Shown: positions 51,445-63,336 of the stretch, one piece after another
How positions within the stretch are numbered: position 1 is the stretch's first letter
Layout: every line of letters begins with the position of its first letter
NCBI GenBank assembly: GCA_913778275.1
Contig: CAJYWN010000019.1
Location: forward strand, 1 to 64,000
Source: an uncultured Chryseobacterium sp.
Lineage (GTDB): Bacteria; Bacteroidota; Bacteroidia; Flavobacteriales; Weeksellaceae
DNA length: 64,000 bases
Direction of reading: 5' to 3'
Made by a program: the position numbers and the translations under genes
The notes under the pieces: model-generated
Databases searched by the model: none
What the model saw: the letters and a program-made list of their open reading frames with translations, nothing else
Told to the model about the DNA's origin: nothing

Positions 51445-51945
51445 TCAGTCTTTTGAACCGAGGCTGTCCATTTCATCATCCATTCCCCTTACTTCATTGG
51501 AGTGATAAACGCGTTCCGATCCCAAAAAGTAAATATTATGTCTTGCTTTGGCAATGATTCCGTCATACTCCTGTTCGGTCATTCCTTCAGGAATATCTTT
51601 TTGGTTATCTGAAGGTTTCTTAAAGACTTCAAGCGCACCTTTTCTGTTTAGAATAGATTTAGCGGTAGCTGCCTCTTCAGGATTTTCTGCGTACACAACA
51701 ATATTGTTTCGGCCTATGCTGTGTTTGCGATAGGCATCCAGCATTTCTGCATCATGAGCGAACGTGTATTCGAAAAATCCTTTGGTCTGCTCATCTTCCT
51801 GATAATGATCTGCAGACAGCCCGCTCTCCACCCTTGATTTCGAAACAATAATATTGGCTTCACTGAAGCCGTTTTCTTTTAGATCTTTTTTGATTTCCTC
51901 CGTGTCTACAGTCACCGGAAATACTGAAACTACTGTATAAGCCAT
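51445..51945 (-). CDS. Hypothetical protein, general-stress (YflT-like) pattern
   Basis: About 166 residues, soluble and acidic. MAYTVVSVFPVTVDTEEIKKDLKENGFSEANIIVS forms an alpha/beta segment resembling the general-stress-protein 17M (YflT) fold, in which a short beta strand precedes a helix, then KGFFEYTFAHDAEMLDAYRKHSIGRNNIVVYAENPEEAATAKSIL repeats the pattern. The C-terminal part (EGMTEQEYDGIIAKARHNIYFLGSERVYHSNEVRGMDDEMDSLGSKD) is polar. I start at 51945; upstream ATGs at 51960 and 51972 are possible. The family assignment is tentative. Confidence 0.6.
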   Translation of the reverse strand: MAYTVVSVFPVTVDTEEIKKDLKENGFSEANIIVSKSRVESGLSADHYQEDEQTKGFFEYTFAHDAEMLDAYRKHSIGRNNIVVYAENPEEAATAKSILNRKGALEVFKKPSDNQKDIPEGMTEQEYDGIIAKARHNIYFLGSERVYHSNEVRGMDDEMDSLGSKD

Positions 51946-52005
51946 AATGAAAATTTTCATTAAACTATACAAAAGCTGTGCAACTTATACTTTATAATCG
52001 TTAAT

Positions 52006-54123
<2,118 letters not shown>

Positions 54124-54440
54124 ACTTTTCAGGTTTATTGACGGTTAAAATTAAGCATTTTTGAGATAATAAATTTGTGTTAATTTTTTATTGAAAATAA
54201 TTTAAGAAAGATCTGATTTAATTTGAAATGATGAATACAATCTTTTTTGTTCCCGCAGATTTCGCGGATTTCGGAGAGAATTGTTAAATATTCTTTACAG
54301 AGAATACTGTTAATTTTCATTTATGCATTTAACCTAAAGCCTGGATGAACTTATATTAAAAAACGGGCTTCCTGCGATATGTTCAGGATAAGCCCGTTTG
54401 TAATAATATTGCTTGTTTAAATTAGTTCAGATAAACAAAA
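54124..54440. other. Intergenic region
   Basis: 317 bases without a supported gene. It includes a CCCGCAGATTTCGCGGATTTCGG stretch (about 54252-54274), whose CCGCAGATTTCGCGG half is a loose inverted repeat of the kind I recall as dispersed in related genomes, and the peptidase terminator at 54361. Confidence 0.5.
54361..54400 (-). terminator. Terminator of the S9 peptidase gene
   Basis: A stem AAACGGGCTT with AAGCCCGTTT and inner CCTG/CAGG pairing (54361-54399); on the minus strand a run of T follows. About 40 bases after the stop of the peptidase gene. Confidence 0.75.
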
Positions 54441-56552
54441 TTATTGTCTTAATTTTTTAATTCCCATTTCATACAGAGCAAAAGAAATCAAATCTGCATT
54501 TTCTCCAATAACCTGGTCTGTGGATCTTCCGGCTCCGTGTCCCGCATTTTTCTCAATTCTCAACAAAATAGGATGATCACATGCCTGCTTTTCCTGCAGC
54601 TCTGCTCCGAATTTGAAAGAATGTGCAGGAACGACTCTGTCGTCATGATCGCTTGTGATGATCATTGTTGAAGGATAACATGTTCCTGATTTTACATTAT
54701 GGACAGGGGAATAAGAATTTAAATATTCAAACATTTCTTTGCTGTCTTCAGCTGTTCCGTAATCGTAAGACCAGCCCGCCCCGGCTGTGAACTTATTATA
54801 CCTCAGCATATCAAGCACGCCAACTCCGGGGAAAGCTACTCTTGCAAGATCAGGACGCATCGTCATGGTTGCTCCAACGAGAAGTCCTCCGTTTGAACGT
54901 CCTGAAAGAGCCATAAACTGTTTTGAGGTATATCCTTTTTGCTGTAAGTATTCTCCGGCCGCAATAAAATCTTCAAATACATTTTTTTTCTGCATTTTCG
55001 TTCCGGCATCATGCCATTTCTTTCCGTATTCACCACCACCACGGATGTTCGGAACGGCGTAGATTCCTCCGTTTTCCATCCAGATGGCATTAACCACAGA
55101 AAAAGCAGGCTGCAAGCTAATGTTAAAACCACCATAAGAATATAAAATCGTAGGATTTTTACCATCCAGCTTCGTTCCTTTTTTATAATTAATCATCATC
55201 GGAATTTTGGTACCGTCTTTTGAAGTGTAGAATACCTGCTCCGAAATATAATCTTCAGGATTAAATTTGACCTTCGGCTTCTGATACACTTCCGATTTTC
55301 CTGTATCCGCATTGAATTTATAGGTTGTTCCGGGAGTGATGTAATTGGTAAATGAATAATAGAGTTCTTTCTCTTTTTCTTTTCCTCCGAATCCTGATAC
55401 ATTTCCTTTTCCGGGAAGTGTGATTTCACGGACTACTTTACCATTTCTGTCGTATTGTGTAACCTTATCAATCGCATCAATCATGTAGGTTGCAAAGAAA
55501 TATCCTCCTCCCGTGGTAATTCCCAGCACATTTTCCGTTTGCGGAATTACATCTGTCCATGTTTCAGGAGCAGGATTTTTAATGGTTGTTTTTACCAGAC
55601 GCATATTCGGGGCATCTTTATCGGTAAAGATATATAGATCGTCTCCCTGCGTATCGACAATGCTTGCATTGATATCAAAACCTTTATTAATCTGTACAAA
55701 ATCGCCTCCGTTTTTGAGATCTTTTATATACAATTCATTTCCGTTGGTGGCATTAGCTGCTGAAATAATGAGATATCTCTGATCTTCGGAAACACCGCCC
55801 CCAATATATCTCCTTGGTGTTTTATCTCCCCCGAAAATTAATTTGTCTTCAGATTGTTTAGTTCCTAATTTATGAAAATAGACTTTGTGCTTGTCGGTCA
55901 TACCGGAAAGCACGGTTCCTTCTTTCGGCTTATCATAGCTGGAATAGTAAAAGCCTTGATCACCCTGCCATGAAATTCCGCTGAACTTTACGTCTACGAG
56001 CGTGTCGTCGATTTGTTTTTTTGAAATGGCATCGATGATAATGATTTTATTCCAGTCGCTTCCTCCTTCTGAAATGGAGTATGCCGCAAGATTTCCTTTT
56101 TTGTTAAAAGATAACTGGGAAAGTGACGTTGTCCCTTTATCCGAAAACCTATTCGGGTCTAAAAATACTTCTGTTGCTTTTGTTTTATTGTGCGTTCTGT
56201 ATAAAACGGATTGTGCCTGTAAGCCATTATTTTTGTAATAATAGGTATACTCGCCCTCCTGAAAAGGCGCTGAAATTTTCTCATAGTTCCAGATATCTGT
56301 CAGTTGCTTTCTGATCTCTTCTCTGAAAGGGATTTTTGAAAGGTAATCCTGACTGTGTTTTACTTCTTCGTCGACCCATTTTCTGGTAGCTTCAGAATCG
56401 TTTTCAAGGTCTCTGAAAGGGTCTGCAATGGCAGTTCCGAAATAATTATCGGTCTGTTTTCCTTTTAATGCTTTTGGATACATCATTTTTTGTGAATACA
56501 ATGTTGCCGAAAACAAGACTCCGGCGGTTAGTAAGAGTGGTCTGAATTTCAT
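54441..56552 (-). CDS. Prolyl oligopeptidase family serine peptidase (S9)
   Basis: About 703 residues with a signal peptide (MKFRPLLLTAGVLFSATLYSQ). An N-terminal seven-bladed beta-propeller (about 60-430) precedes an alpha/beta-hydrolase domain. The catalytic triad is Ser in GRSNGGLL (about 552), Asp in SDHDDRVVP (about 635) and His in KNAGHGAGRS (about 670). The IPMMINYKKGTKLDGKNPTILYSYGGFNISLQPAF and NIRGGGEYGKKWHDAG stretches are typical of prolyl endopeptidase, which cuts proline-containing peptides. I start at 56552 because the signal peptide begins there; the ORF extends 27 codons upstream without it. Confidence 0.95.
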   Translation of the reverse strand: MKFRPLLLTAGVLFSATLYSQKMMYPKALKGKQTDNYFGTAIADPFRDLENDSEATRKWVDEEVKHSQDYLSKIPFREEIRKQLTDIWNYEKISAPFQEGEYTYYYKNNGLQAQSVLYRTHNKTKATEVFLDPNRFSDKGTTSLSQLSFNKKGNLAAYSISEGGSDWNKIIIIDAISKKQIDDTLVDVKFSGISWQGDQGFYYSSYDKPKEGTVLSGMTDKHKVYFHKLGTKQSEDKLIFGGDKTPRRYIGGGVSEDQRYLIISAANATNGNELYIKDLKNGGDFVQINKGFDINASIVDTQGDDLYIFTDKDAPNMRLVKTTIKNPAPETWTDVIPQTENVLGITTGGGYFFATYMIDAIDKVTQYDRNGKVVREITLPGKGNVSGFGGKEKEKELYYSFTNYITPGTTYKFNADTGKSEVYQKPKVKFNPEDYISEQVFYTSKDGTKIPMMINYKKGTKLDGKNPTILYSYGGFNISLQPAFSVVNAIWMENGGIYAVPNIRGGGEYGKKWHDAGTKMQKKNVFEDFIAAGEYLQQKGYTSKQFMALSGRSNGGLLVGATMTMRPDLARVAFPGVGVLDMLRYNKFTAGAGWSYDYGTAEDSKEMFEYLNSYSPVHNVKSGTCYPSTMIITSDHDDRVVPAHSFKFGAELQEKQACDHPILLRIEKNAGHGAGRSTDQVIGENADLISFALYEMGIKKLRQ

Positions 56553-56719
56553 AGTAGCTATTTTCCCAAAAGTAAGGAAAGTCGGTAGAATAGATAGGAA
56601 ATTTTTAATTAAAATTTTGACTTTTTGAGTCAAATCATTTTAAATGTATTTCGTAATCTGTTAGTAAAATGAATTTTGTATTTACCTGCTAATTATTTAA
56701 ATTTGATTAAAAGTATTTA

Positions 56720-58171
56720 ATGAGCGATTGGATAGAAACAGCAAAACAAACTTTGATAAGTAGTCTTAAGCCTGTTCCACAGGAGCTTAATGAATTAGAC
56801 TGGAAAAGTGACTTATCTGACAAAAGTGAACGTATAGCGCAACACATATCAGCATTTGCTAATAATCCAAATGGAGGATACTTGGTATTTGGCATTGATG
56901 ATGATGGCAATCCTCATGGTTTAGATAAACAAAATATTGATGCTATTGTTAAAAAGCTGGGCAATATTGCTCGAAATAATTTAGCGCAACCCATATCTAT
57001 TGAACATGCTGTAATTGACTTCGAGAATGTTCCAATACTTATTGTTCATATTCCTGAGCATATTGAAAAACCTGTATACTTAAGAGGTAAAGATATGTTT
57101 CATAGCTATAAAAGAAGCGCTGGTCAAACTGTCAAAATTTCTAATGTTGAAGTAAGACATTTGTTAGCTATTTCAACAGGAATTGATTTCGAATTACAAA
57201 TTGCTATGAATAATATTGGCGATGATGATGTCCTTAGATATATTGATTTTGATAGTTATTTTTCATTACAAGAAAAAAGACTCCCCGACACTAAGCAAGG
57301 ATTACTGCAAACATTATCTGGCGAAGACCTAATTAAGCCGAATAAAAATAGTAATTGGGATATTCTTAATTTAGGAGCAATACTCTTTTCAAAAGACATT
57401 CGTGAATTTAAAACATTACAACGTAAAGCAATTCGAGTTATTATATATAAAGGAATAAGTAGAATAAATGCAATTAAAGAACAAGAAGGAATAAAAGGCT
57501 ATGCTTCCGGTTTTGAAGGATTAGTAAATTATATAATGGATCAACTTCCTACAAATGAAATTATTGAAGATGCACTTCGAAGAAAGGTGAAAGTCTATCC
57601 TGATGTTGCTATTAGAGAATTTGTTGCTAATGCTCTTATACATCAAGATTTATCTATAACCGGAACAGGTATAATGATAGAGATATTTGATGATCGCTTG
57701 GAAATTACTAATCCAGGAGTACCTTTAGTTGATATAAATAGGTTTATTGATACTGCACCAAAGTCACGAAATGAAAAGCTTGCTTCTCTAATGAGACGCC
57801 TCAATATCTGTGAAGAACGAGGAAGCGGTGTTGATAGAGCAATAAACGCTATAGAAGTATTTCAATTACCTGCTCCGAAATTTATAAAAGGTGATGATTA
57901 CACAAGAGTGATTATTTACGCACCTACTCCATTAACAAAAATGAGTTCTGAGGATAGAATTAGAGCTTGTTATCAACACACCTGCCTAAACTATGTTAAT
58001 AACCAACCTGTTAACAATCAATCAGTAAGAAAAAGATTCAATATATCTAAAAATAATGTCTCATTTGCTTCTAAAATAATAGCGGAAACGATTGAAAGAG
58101 GACTTATAAAATCCAGCGACCCAGACAGCGCATCAAAGAAATTCGCTTCTTATGTTCCATATTGGGCATAA
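56720..58171 (+). CDS. AlbA_2 and GHKL-ATPase domain protein (Schlafen-like putative regulator)
   Basis: A 483-residue protein with an N-terminal AlbA_2/Schlafen-type domain (ELDWKSDLSD near 26 and FANNPNGGYLVFGIDDDG at 46-63), a middle region, and a GHKL-type ATPase segment with the N-box FVANALIHQD (about 298) and FDDRLEITNPGVPL, then a winged-helix-like C-terminus (about 420-483). Such proteins are often called transcriptional regulators, and AlbA_2 proteins also occur in defence loci. Codon use is noticeably more AT-rich than that of neighbours (many AAT, TTA, ATA), which suggests horizontal acquisition. No partner gene lies beside it. Confidence 0.85.
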   Translation: MSDWIETAKQTLISSLKPVPQELNELDWKSDLSDKSERIAQHISAFANNPNGGYLVFGIDDDGNPHGLDKQNIDAIVKKLGNIARNNLAQPISIEHAVIDFENVPILIVHIPEHIEKPVYLRGKDMFHSYKRSAGQTVKISNVEVRHLLAISTGIDFELQIAMNNIGDDDVLRYIDFDSYFSLQEKRLPDTKQGLLQTLSGEDLIKPNKNSNWDILNLGAILFSKDIREFKTLQRKAIRVIIYKGISRINAIKEQEGIKGYASGFEGLVNYIMDQLPTNEIIEDALRRKVKVYPDVAIREFVANALIHQDLSITGTGIMIEIFDDRLEITNPGVPLVDINRFIDTAPKSRNEKLASLMRRLNICEERGSGVDRAINAIEVFQLPAPKFIKGDDYTRVIIYAPTPLTKMSSEDRIRACYQHTCLNYVNNQPVNNQSVRKRFNISKNNVSFASKIIAETIERGLIKSSDPDSASKKFASYVPYWA

Positions 58172-58172
58172 T

Positions 58173-58257
58173 TTATTTCATTGGGAAATCCCAGAAAGAA
58201 AAAAATCTAATATATTTGTCTGATTTACAGGTGCTTATTTATTTCATTAGAAAATCC
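58173..58257 (+). repeat. Pair of 19-bp direct repeats after the AlbA_2 gene
   Basis: TTATTTCATTGGGAAATCC (58173-58191) and TTATTTCATTAGAAAATCC (58239-58257) match at 17 of 19 positions, 66 bases apart. A plus-strand TATATTTG (58211-58218) lies between them. The same sequence was not found on the other side of the gene. Confidence 0.5.
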
Positions 58258-58271
58258 ATTAAATGATTTGT

Positions 58272-58300
58272 CAAAAAAAAAGCCTCTGTTACCAGAGACT
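58272..58300 (-). terminator. Terminator of prfA
   Basis: An 8-bp stem with one wobble, AGCCTCTG (58281-58288) with CAGAGACT (58293-58300), and on the minus strand a run of nine T residues. It lies 26 bases after the prfA stop. Confidence 0.8.
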
Positions 58301-58325
58301 TTACAAAGATTCTATAATAAAGATT

Positions 58326-59411
58326 TTATAAATTTTCTTCTTCGCCTTTCATTTTTTCGGCATTTTCTGCCATGATAACGGCGTCAATCATTTCAGAGAT
58401 ATCTCCGTTCATGTAAGCATCCAGGTTATACATGGATTTGTTGATTCTATGATCTGTCACCCTTCCCTGAGGATAATTGTAGGTTTTGATCTTCGCCGAA
58501 CGGTCACCGGTGGAAACCATTGTTTTTCTTTGCGCCGCAATATCTCCCTGAACTTCCTGTAGTTTGATATCATACAATTTCGCACGAAGCATTTCCATTG
58601 CCAGTTCACGGTTAGCCAACTGTGAACGAGCCTGCTGACAAACTACAACAATTCCCGAAGGTTTGTGGGTAAGCTGAACTTTTGTTTCAACCTTGTTTAC
58701 GTTCTGCCCTCCGGCTCCTCCTGAACGTGACGTCTGCATTTCGATATCGGCGGGATTGATCTCTACATCCACTTCTTCAGCTTCCGGTAAAACAGCTATG
58801 GTAATTGCCGAAGTATGAACTCTTCCCTGAGATTCGGTTTCGGGAACACGCTGCACGCGGTGTACTCCGGATTCAAATTTCATAATTCCGTATACACCCT
58901 CTCCTTCCACTTTCATGATGAGTTCTTTGTATCCTTTTGCCGCTTCATTAGAATCTGTCACTTCATGTCTCCAGCCTTTTGTTTTGAAGTACATTGAATA
59001 CATCCTATAAATATCTTCAACGAAAATCGCTGCTTCGTCACCTCCTGTTCCGGCGCGAAGTTCCACAATTACGTTTTTGTCATCCGCTGGATCTTTAGGA
59101 ATCAACAATACTTTCAATTCTTCTTCAAGACCCGGAATTTTTGACTGGGCTTCCAGCTTTTCTTCTTTAGCAAGATCCACCAGGTCCCTGTCTGAACCGT
59201 CTGCAATGATTTCTTCCGATTCTGCAATGGAATCCAAAGCGCCTTTATATTGATCGTAAACTCTTACAATTTTCCCCAAATCACTATATTCTTTGTTCAG
59301 AGAAGAATATCTTTTCTGATCTGAAATAACATCAGGCTGAATAATAAGGTCTGCCACCTCATTATATCTTTGTTTTATAGCTTCTAATTTTGGAATTAAA
59401 CTCTTAGACAT
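58326..59411 (-). CDS. prfA: Peptide chain release factor 1
   Basis: A 361-residue RF1 that recognises UAA and UAG stop codons and triggers peptide release. The N-terminal helical domain ([19 protein letters not shown]...) is intact; the codon-recognition motif region contains [24 protein letters not shown], and the GGQ loop is [20 protein letters not shown] (about 235). The downstream [25 protein letters not shown] is the RF1/RF2 C-terminal signature. Compared with the prfH product at 45425, it retains domain 1 and recognition residues, as expected of the housekeeping factor. Confidence 0.96.
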   Translation of the reverse strand: MSKSLIPKLEAIKQRYNEVADLIIQPDVISDQKRYSSLNKEYSDLGKIVRVYDQYKGALDSIAESEEIIADGSDRDLVDLAKEEKLEAQSKIPGLEEELKVLLIPKDPADDKNVIVELRAGTGGDEAAIFVEDIYRMYSMYFKTKGWRHEVTDSNEAAKGYKELIMKVEGEGVYGIMKFESGVHRVQRVPETESQGRVHTSAITIAVLPEAEEVDVEINPADIEMQTSRSGGAGGQNVNKVETKVQLTHKPSGIVVVCQQARSQLANRELAMEMLRAKLYDIKLQEVQGDIAAQRKTMVSTGDRSAKIKTYNYPQGRVTDHRINKSMYNLDAYMNGDISEMIDAVIMAENAEKMKGEEENL

Positions 59412-59525
59412 AGTAAAAATTTAGTTGGCAAAGATACGGATTGATTTGTAGATGTGCTAATTTCAGGATGAAATGACTGACAGATATATACACGCACCTT
59501 GTTACAACCATATTTTCACATAAAA

Positions 59526-59545
59526 AGACCGCTGAAAAGCGGTCT
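59526..59545 (-). terminator. Terminator of the GH13 gene
   Basis: An 8-bp stem AGACCGCT (59526-59533) with AGCGGTCT (59538-59545), GAAA loop, and on the minus strand a T-run. It starts four bases after the GH13 stop. Confidence 0.8.
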
Positions 59546-59549
59546 CCGT

Positions 59550-62390
59550 TTATTTTATAATCATTTTCTGAATAGCAATTCCTGAATCTGATTTTAAATG
59601 AACCAGATAAGTACCCGGTGCATAATTCGCTTTTAATTCATAGGTTCCGTCTTCATTTTTCAGTTTAAACTGATCAACTTTTTTACCACTCATATCGTAG
59701 ATTACGATTTCTCCGTTCTTGGCTTTATGATAAATTAATTTTGCCAACCCACTTTTCACAGGATTATCTGCAATCTGGAGCGATAATTTGTAAGCAGCCG
59801 TTTCATCAATGGTTGACAGCGTTCCTACATAATTTCCGAAAATCCTGAACTCTCCCGGCTGGAGTGTAATGGCTGCCGTTGTAGAAGTAATATTTGAAAT
59901 CGAATTATCCATAAGATTCTGCCACTGCCCCGTATAAGGGAAATACGGAACTACATTCTGTGCTGTTGTGTTGTAGTTGGCAATTACTACGATATTTTTT
60001 ACACCATTTGTGATCGCATTATCATAAACATAGATTCTCGTAATAAGACCATTCGGGTCATTGGCCAAATTGTTAGATTCTACAGTGTATGTTTTTGATC
60101 TGAAAACAGGGTAAACATTTCTGATGTCGATAATTTTAGCCCAGGTATCATAAACAGCTTTTCTGTTAACATTAGTATCATAACCAAGTGTAAATGCGAT
60201 TGGTTTTTCGTCTGTTCTACATCCTGGGTTAATAGAACCGTCTCCGCATCGGTTAATACTGAATTCGTAACCCAGCTCACCAAACTGCCATATCATTTTA
60301 GGACCTGGAATCGTAAAGAATGTTGCTCCAAAAGTTTTCATTCTTTCTAAAGCGGTATTAAGGTCTTTAACGTTATAGCCTCCATTTACTGCACCGAAAG
60401 ATAAATTCTTAAACATTAGTCTTTCCTCATCATGACTTTCGCCAAAACCTACTGCATGCATATTTGTAAATCCACGAAGAGCATGGTTCATTCTGTCGTA
60501 ATTGCTGTTTTCCTTATAGCCCATTGTATTTTGGTTGTAAGGATCTGTCTGCTTATTCCAAAGCATAACCCCTTTTCCTTCGGCAATTCTGTAATTGGCC
60601 CATTGCTGTTCTTCGGCATCCGTTCCTAAATGTTCAAAAATCATATAAGAATTCGGATCGATTGCCCATTGCCTGTCTGCGTAGTCTTTCAAGATATCTA
60701 CTCTGTCCTGCTGATATGCATTGGTACAGGTTTCATCATTTGCAGAGCAGTTCTGGGTAAATCCTTTGGTAAGATCCCACCGGAAACCATCTATTTTATA
60801 TTCAGTAAGCCATTGTTGGAGACATCTTTCAACGTAATATTTAGTTGAAGCACTTGAATGATTGAAATCTTCAAAGACATTATAAGAATGTTTAGGAACC
60901 GTATTGAAATACGGGTTATTGGCTGCAACATTACCATACCCGTCACCATCCGGATCTACGTTCCAGAGTCTAACCAGTGGAGAACGTCCGGTAGCGTGGT
61001 TGAAAGCAATATCTAAAATTACAGCAATACCGTTCTGGTGGCAGATATCCACAAATTCTTTGAATTTTTCCGGTGTTCCGTAAGCTTTGTCTAAGGCATA
61101 ATGGAAAGAGGTATTATATCCCCATGAAAGATTTCCTTCAAATTCCATAATAGGCATTAGCTCAATCGCATTAATCTTTAAATTTTTTAAATAAGTAATT
61201 TTATTGATTAAGGACTGCCATGTTTTCTCCTGCGTGAAGTCTCTCAATAACAACTCATAGATCACGAGATTATCTTTAGCCGGACGCTGGAAGTTGGTAA
61301 CCTGCCAGTTGTAAGGAGTTTGACCTGTTTTAAACATCGAAACTTCAAAATCTTGTCCTGCAGGGAACGCTGGTAAATTGGGATAAGTAGATGCGGAAAT
61401 CCACTGATCGTCATAAGAAGATAAAATCTGTGGAGAATACGGGTCTGCTACTTTTCTAAGATCGTTGGTTCTGTATTGGAATGTATACAGCTGCTGTGGA
61501 GTAAGACCGCTCAATTCAATCCAGTACAAATCGGGATTTGTGGTGTCCCTTTTCATTAAGTAGGTGTCGTTTACGGTCCAGCTATTAAAACTTCCGATCA
61601 CATGTACAAAGTTTTTAGATGGTGCATATAATGCCAGTCCAACTTTTGTCTGATCGGTAGGATGATAATTGATTCCTTGCTTAATCCAGCCCGGAATAGC
61701 CTCCGAAACTACGTTTCTCGGAACCTGAAGAATGAATGTTTTATTTTTTGTGTTGGAATTGGCATCGGTAGCGATCAGTTCCATATTAGCGTCTCCTGTT
61801 ACGGTATAGCTGTAGGAATACGAAGTTGAAGGTGTTGAGGTGGAATGTACTACACTCCCGTTAGCCTTAAGCTGAAAGGTCGCATTCACATTCGTTGTTG
61901 CGGTAATATTTATTGAATTACCAGAAGGAACCGAAGTGAGGCTGTTCGCAGCCGGATTGGTCAGGTTTAAATTCAGAACCCCTACATTTACAAAAATATC
62001 GGGAGTGGTCTGGCTTGTTCCTGTTTTATTTTTTAATAAAAATCCGAATCTTCCGATTCCTGTTCTTGCAAAAAACGTTGTTGGGGTAAATGTTAAAGAA
62101 TAGGTGTCTGTTGCCGAATTGTAATTCAGTCTGTTCAGTTCATTAGAGTTGGTCCAACTGCCGTTCGTAGGACAATCCTGGCTGTTCTGATAGTTTGCGT
62201 CCAGTGACCAGGACCAAATATAAACAGCATTGTTGGCAACTCCCCAGGCGGCTTCATCGATTTGATTTCCGGGAACCGATAAAGTGATAGCATCTGTCTC
62301 ATTAAAAGGGTTCGGAGTAATGGTATAGCTTATTTGGCCAAAGACCAGTGTGATCATAAGCAGTAAAATACCAGAATAAAATTTCTTCAT
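59550..62390 (-). CDS. Secreted alpha-amylase family (GH13) enzyme with T9SS sorting domain
   Basis: A 946-residue secreted alpha-glucan-active enzyme. Signal peptide (MKKFYSGILLLMITLVFG), N-terminal Ig/E-set-like domains (about 20-240, ITPNPFNETDAI...), a CBM48-like domain (VGLALYAPSKNFVHVIGSFNSW), then the (beta/alpha)8 barrel with INAIELMPIMEFEGNLSWGYNTSFHYALDKAYGTPEKF, nucleophile Asp in GFRWDLTKG (about 536), acid Glu in YMIFEHLG (about 585) and third Asp in GESHDEER (about 653), and the C-terminal T9SS type A sorting domain (about 865-946, IVIYDMSGKKVDQF...GTYLVHL). The substrate could be starch, glycogen or a related glucan. Confidence 0.94.
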   Translation of the reverse strand: MKKFYSGILLLMITLVFGQISYTITPNPFNETDAITLSVPGNQIDEAAWGVANNAVYIWSWSLDANYQNSQDCPTNGSWTNSNELNRLNYNSATDTYSLTFTPTTFFARTGIGRFGFLLKNKTGTSQTTPDIFVNVGVLNLNLTNPAANSLTSVPSGNSINITATTNVNATFQLKANGSVVHSTSTPSTSYSYSYTVTGDANMELIATDANSNTKNKTFILQVPRNVVSEAIPGWIKQGINYHPTDQTKVGLALYAPSKNFVHVIGSFNSWTVNDTYLMKRDTTNPDLYWIELSGLTPQQLYTFQYRTNDLRKVADPYSPQILSSYDDQWISASTYPNLPAFPAGQDFEVSMFKTGQTPYNWQVTNFQRPAKDNLVIYELLLRDFTQEKTWQSLINKITYLKNLKINAIELMPIMEFEGNLSWGYNTSFHYALDKAYGTPEKFKEFVDICHQNGIAVILDIAFNHATGRSPLVRLWNVDPDGDGYGNVAANNPYFNTVPKHSYNVFEDFNHSSASTKYYVERCLQQWLTEYKIDGFRWDLTKGFTQNCSANDETCTNAYQQDRVDILKDYADRQWAIDPNSYMIFEHLGTDAEEQQWANYRIAEGKGVMLWNKQTDPYNQNTMGYKENSNYDRMNHALRGFTNMHAVGFGESHDEERLMFKNLSFGAVNGGYNVKDLNTALERMKTFGATFFTIPGPKMIWQFGELGYEFSINRCGDGSINPGCRTDEKPIAFTLGYDTNVNRKAVYDTWAKIIDIRNVYPVFRSKTYTVESNNLANDPNGLITRIYVYDNAITNGVKNIVVIANYNTTAQNVVPYFPYTGQWQNLMDNSISNITSTTAAITLQPGEFRIFGNYVGTLSTIDETAAYKLSLQIADNPVKSGLAKLIYHKAKNGEIVIYDMSGKKVDQFKLKNEDGTYELKANYAPGTYLVHLKSDSGIAIQKMIIK

Positions 62391-62846
62391 AACGTTTCTT
62401 TAGTTACCACGAAAGTAATTTCTTTTTTCGAAAACTAATTATGTATTATGAAAAAAATTATAAATTTTAACATATTGCTATTTAGGCATTCTGCAAAATG
62501 GCTTTATAAGCAAACAGAATTGTCAACTAATTTCAGGCTTTAATATGATCATAAATATTTATCCTTGTTTAATAAGAATTTTTTTTATTTTATTTTTCAG
62601 GAAAACGCATTTCGTTAGATTTAATTTTAAAGAAACCTTGTAGCCGGAATTTCTTAAAAAAACTTAATCAGAATGAACTTAACAACAAAATGTCAATGAT
62701 GAAAAAGACCCTTAAACAATCATCCCCGGCCGCTGAAAAAGTTCAATAAAAGAAAAACCACTTACCGAAATAAGTGGTTTTAGTATATGTTGTTTTGCTT
62801 TGATATTGCTTTCCCGGAATTCATGTGGGAAAACAATGACAGTCAA
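62391..62846. other. Intergenic region upstream of the GH13 gene
   Basis: 456 AT-rich bases between the GH13 gene and the 62847 gene, both transcribed on the minus strand. No repeat family member or gene was seen. A perfect 11-bp stem AAAACCACTTA/TAAGTGGTTTT (62754-62764 with 62771-62781) is a terminator for the 62847 gene. The GH13 promoter must lie in this stretch; a TACTTTCG is the nearest match to the -7 consensus on the minus strand (about 62409-62416). Confidence 0.5.
62754..62781 (-). terminator. Terminator of the 62847 gene
   Basis: A perfect 11-bp stem AAAACCACTTA (62754-62764) with TAAGTGGTTTT (62771-62781), six-base loop, T-rich on the minus strand. It closes the minus-strand unit that begins with the fumarase. 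Confidence 0.75.
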
Positions 62847-63143
62847 TTAATGATGTCCGTGGCTGTCGTGGCTGTGGTCATGAATAAAAGGACCATGCCC
62901 TTTTGGCTCGTTGTAGATTACTTCTACTCCTTCCTGCTCGTAAACCATTTTGCTTCTGATATCTTCAGGATCGAAAGGTTTTACTTTTCCGAAGTATTCT
63001 TTCAGCCCCTCAGTTAACCATAAAGGAATTACAAATCCGAAGAACATAAAGATACACCAGAATCCTACAAGGAACATAATTATGAAAAATACAGTCCAAA
63101 GGAACTGGTAAAACGGCCAAAATGCTGATAAAATCGTTATCAT
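62847..63143 (-). CDS. Small membrane protein with His-rich C-terminus
   Basis: About 98 residues. Two hydrophobic helices (about 5-20 and 26-46) are followed by a soluble segment (WLTEGLKEYFGKVKPFDPEDIRSKMVYEQEGVEVIYNEPKGHG) and a tail HDHSHDSHGHH with seven His. I do not recognise the family. I start at 63143 (MITILSAFWPF) because the first helix begins there; the ORF extends 11 codons upstream. It follows the fumarase gene after about 190 bases. The His tail may bind a divalent metal. Confidence 0.65.
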   Translation of the reverse strand: MITILSAFWPFYQFLWTVFFIIMFLVGFWCIFMFFGFVIPLWLTEGLKEYFGKVKPFDPEDIRSKMVYEQEGVEVIYNEPKGHGPFIHDHSHDSHGHH

Positions 63144-63336
63144 TTTTCTTAAAGATTTTAGGCAAAAATAGGACATTTTATTTTTTTACACAAAAGATAG
63201 ACGCCCTATTTTGTTATTTATTTTGATTTTAATTTAAAAGGATCAAAAGATAATAGTCCAATAGACGATAGATTACGGCTTTTTAGACCGATTTATCGAT
63301 TTCCTATTTGTCCTTTATCTATCTGTCTCCTATATT

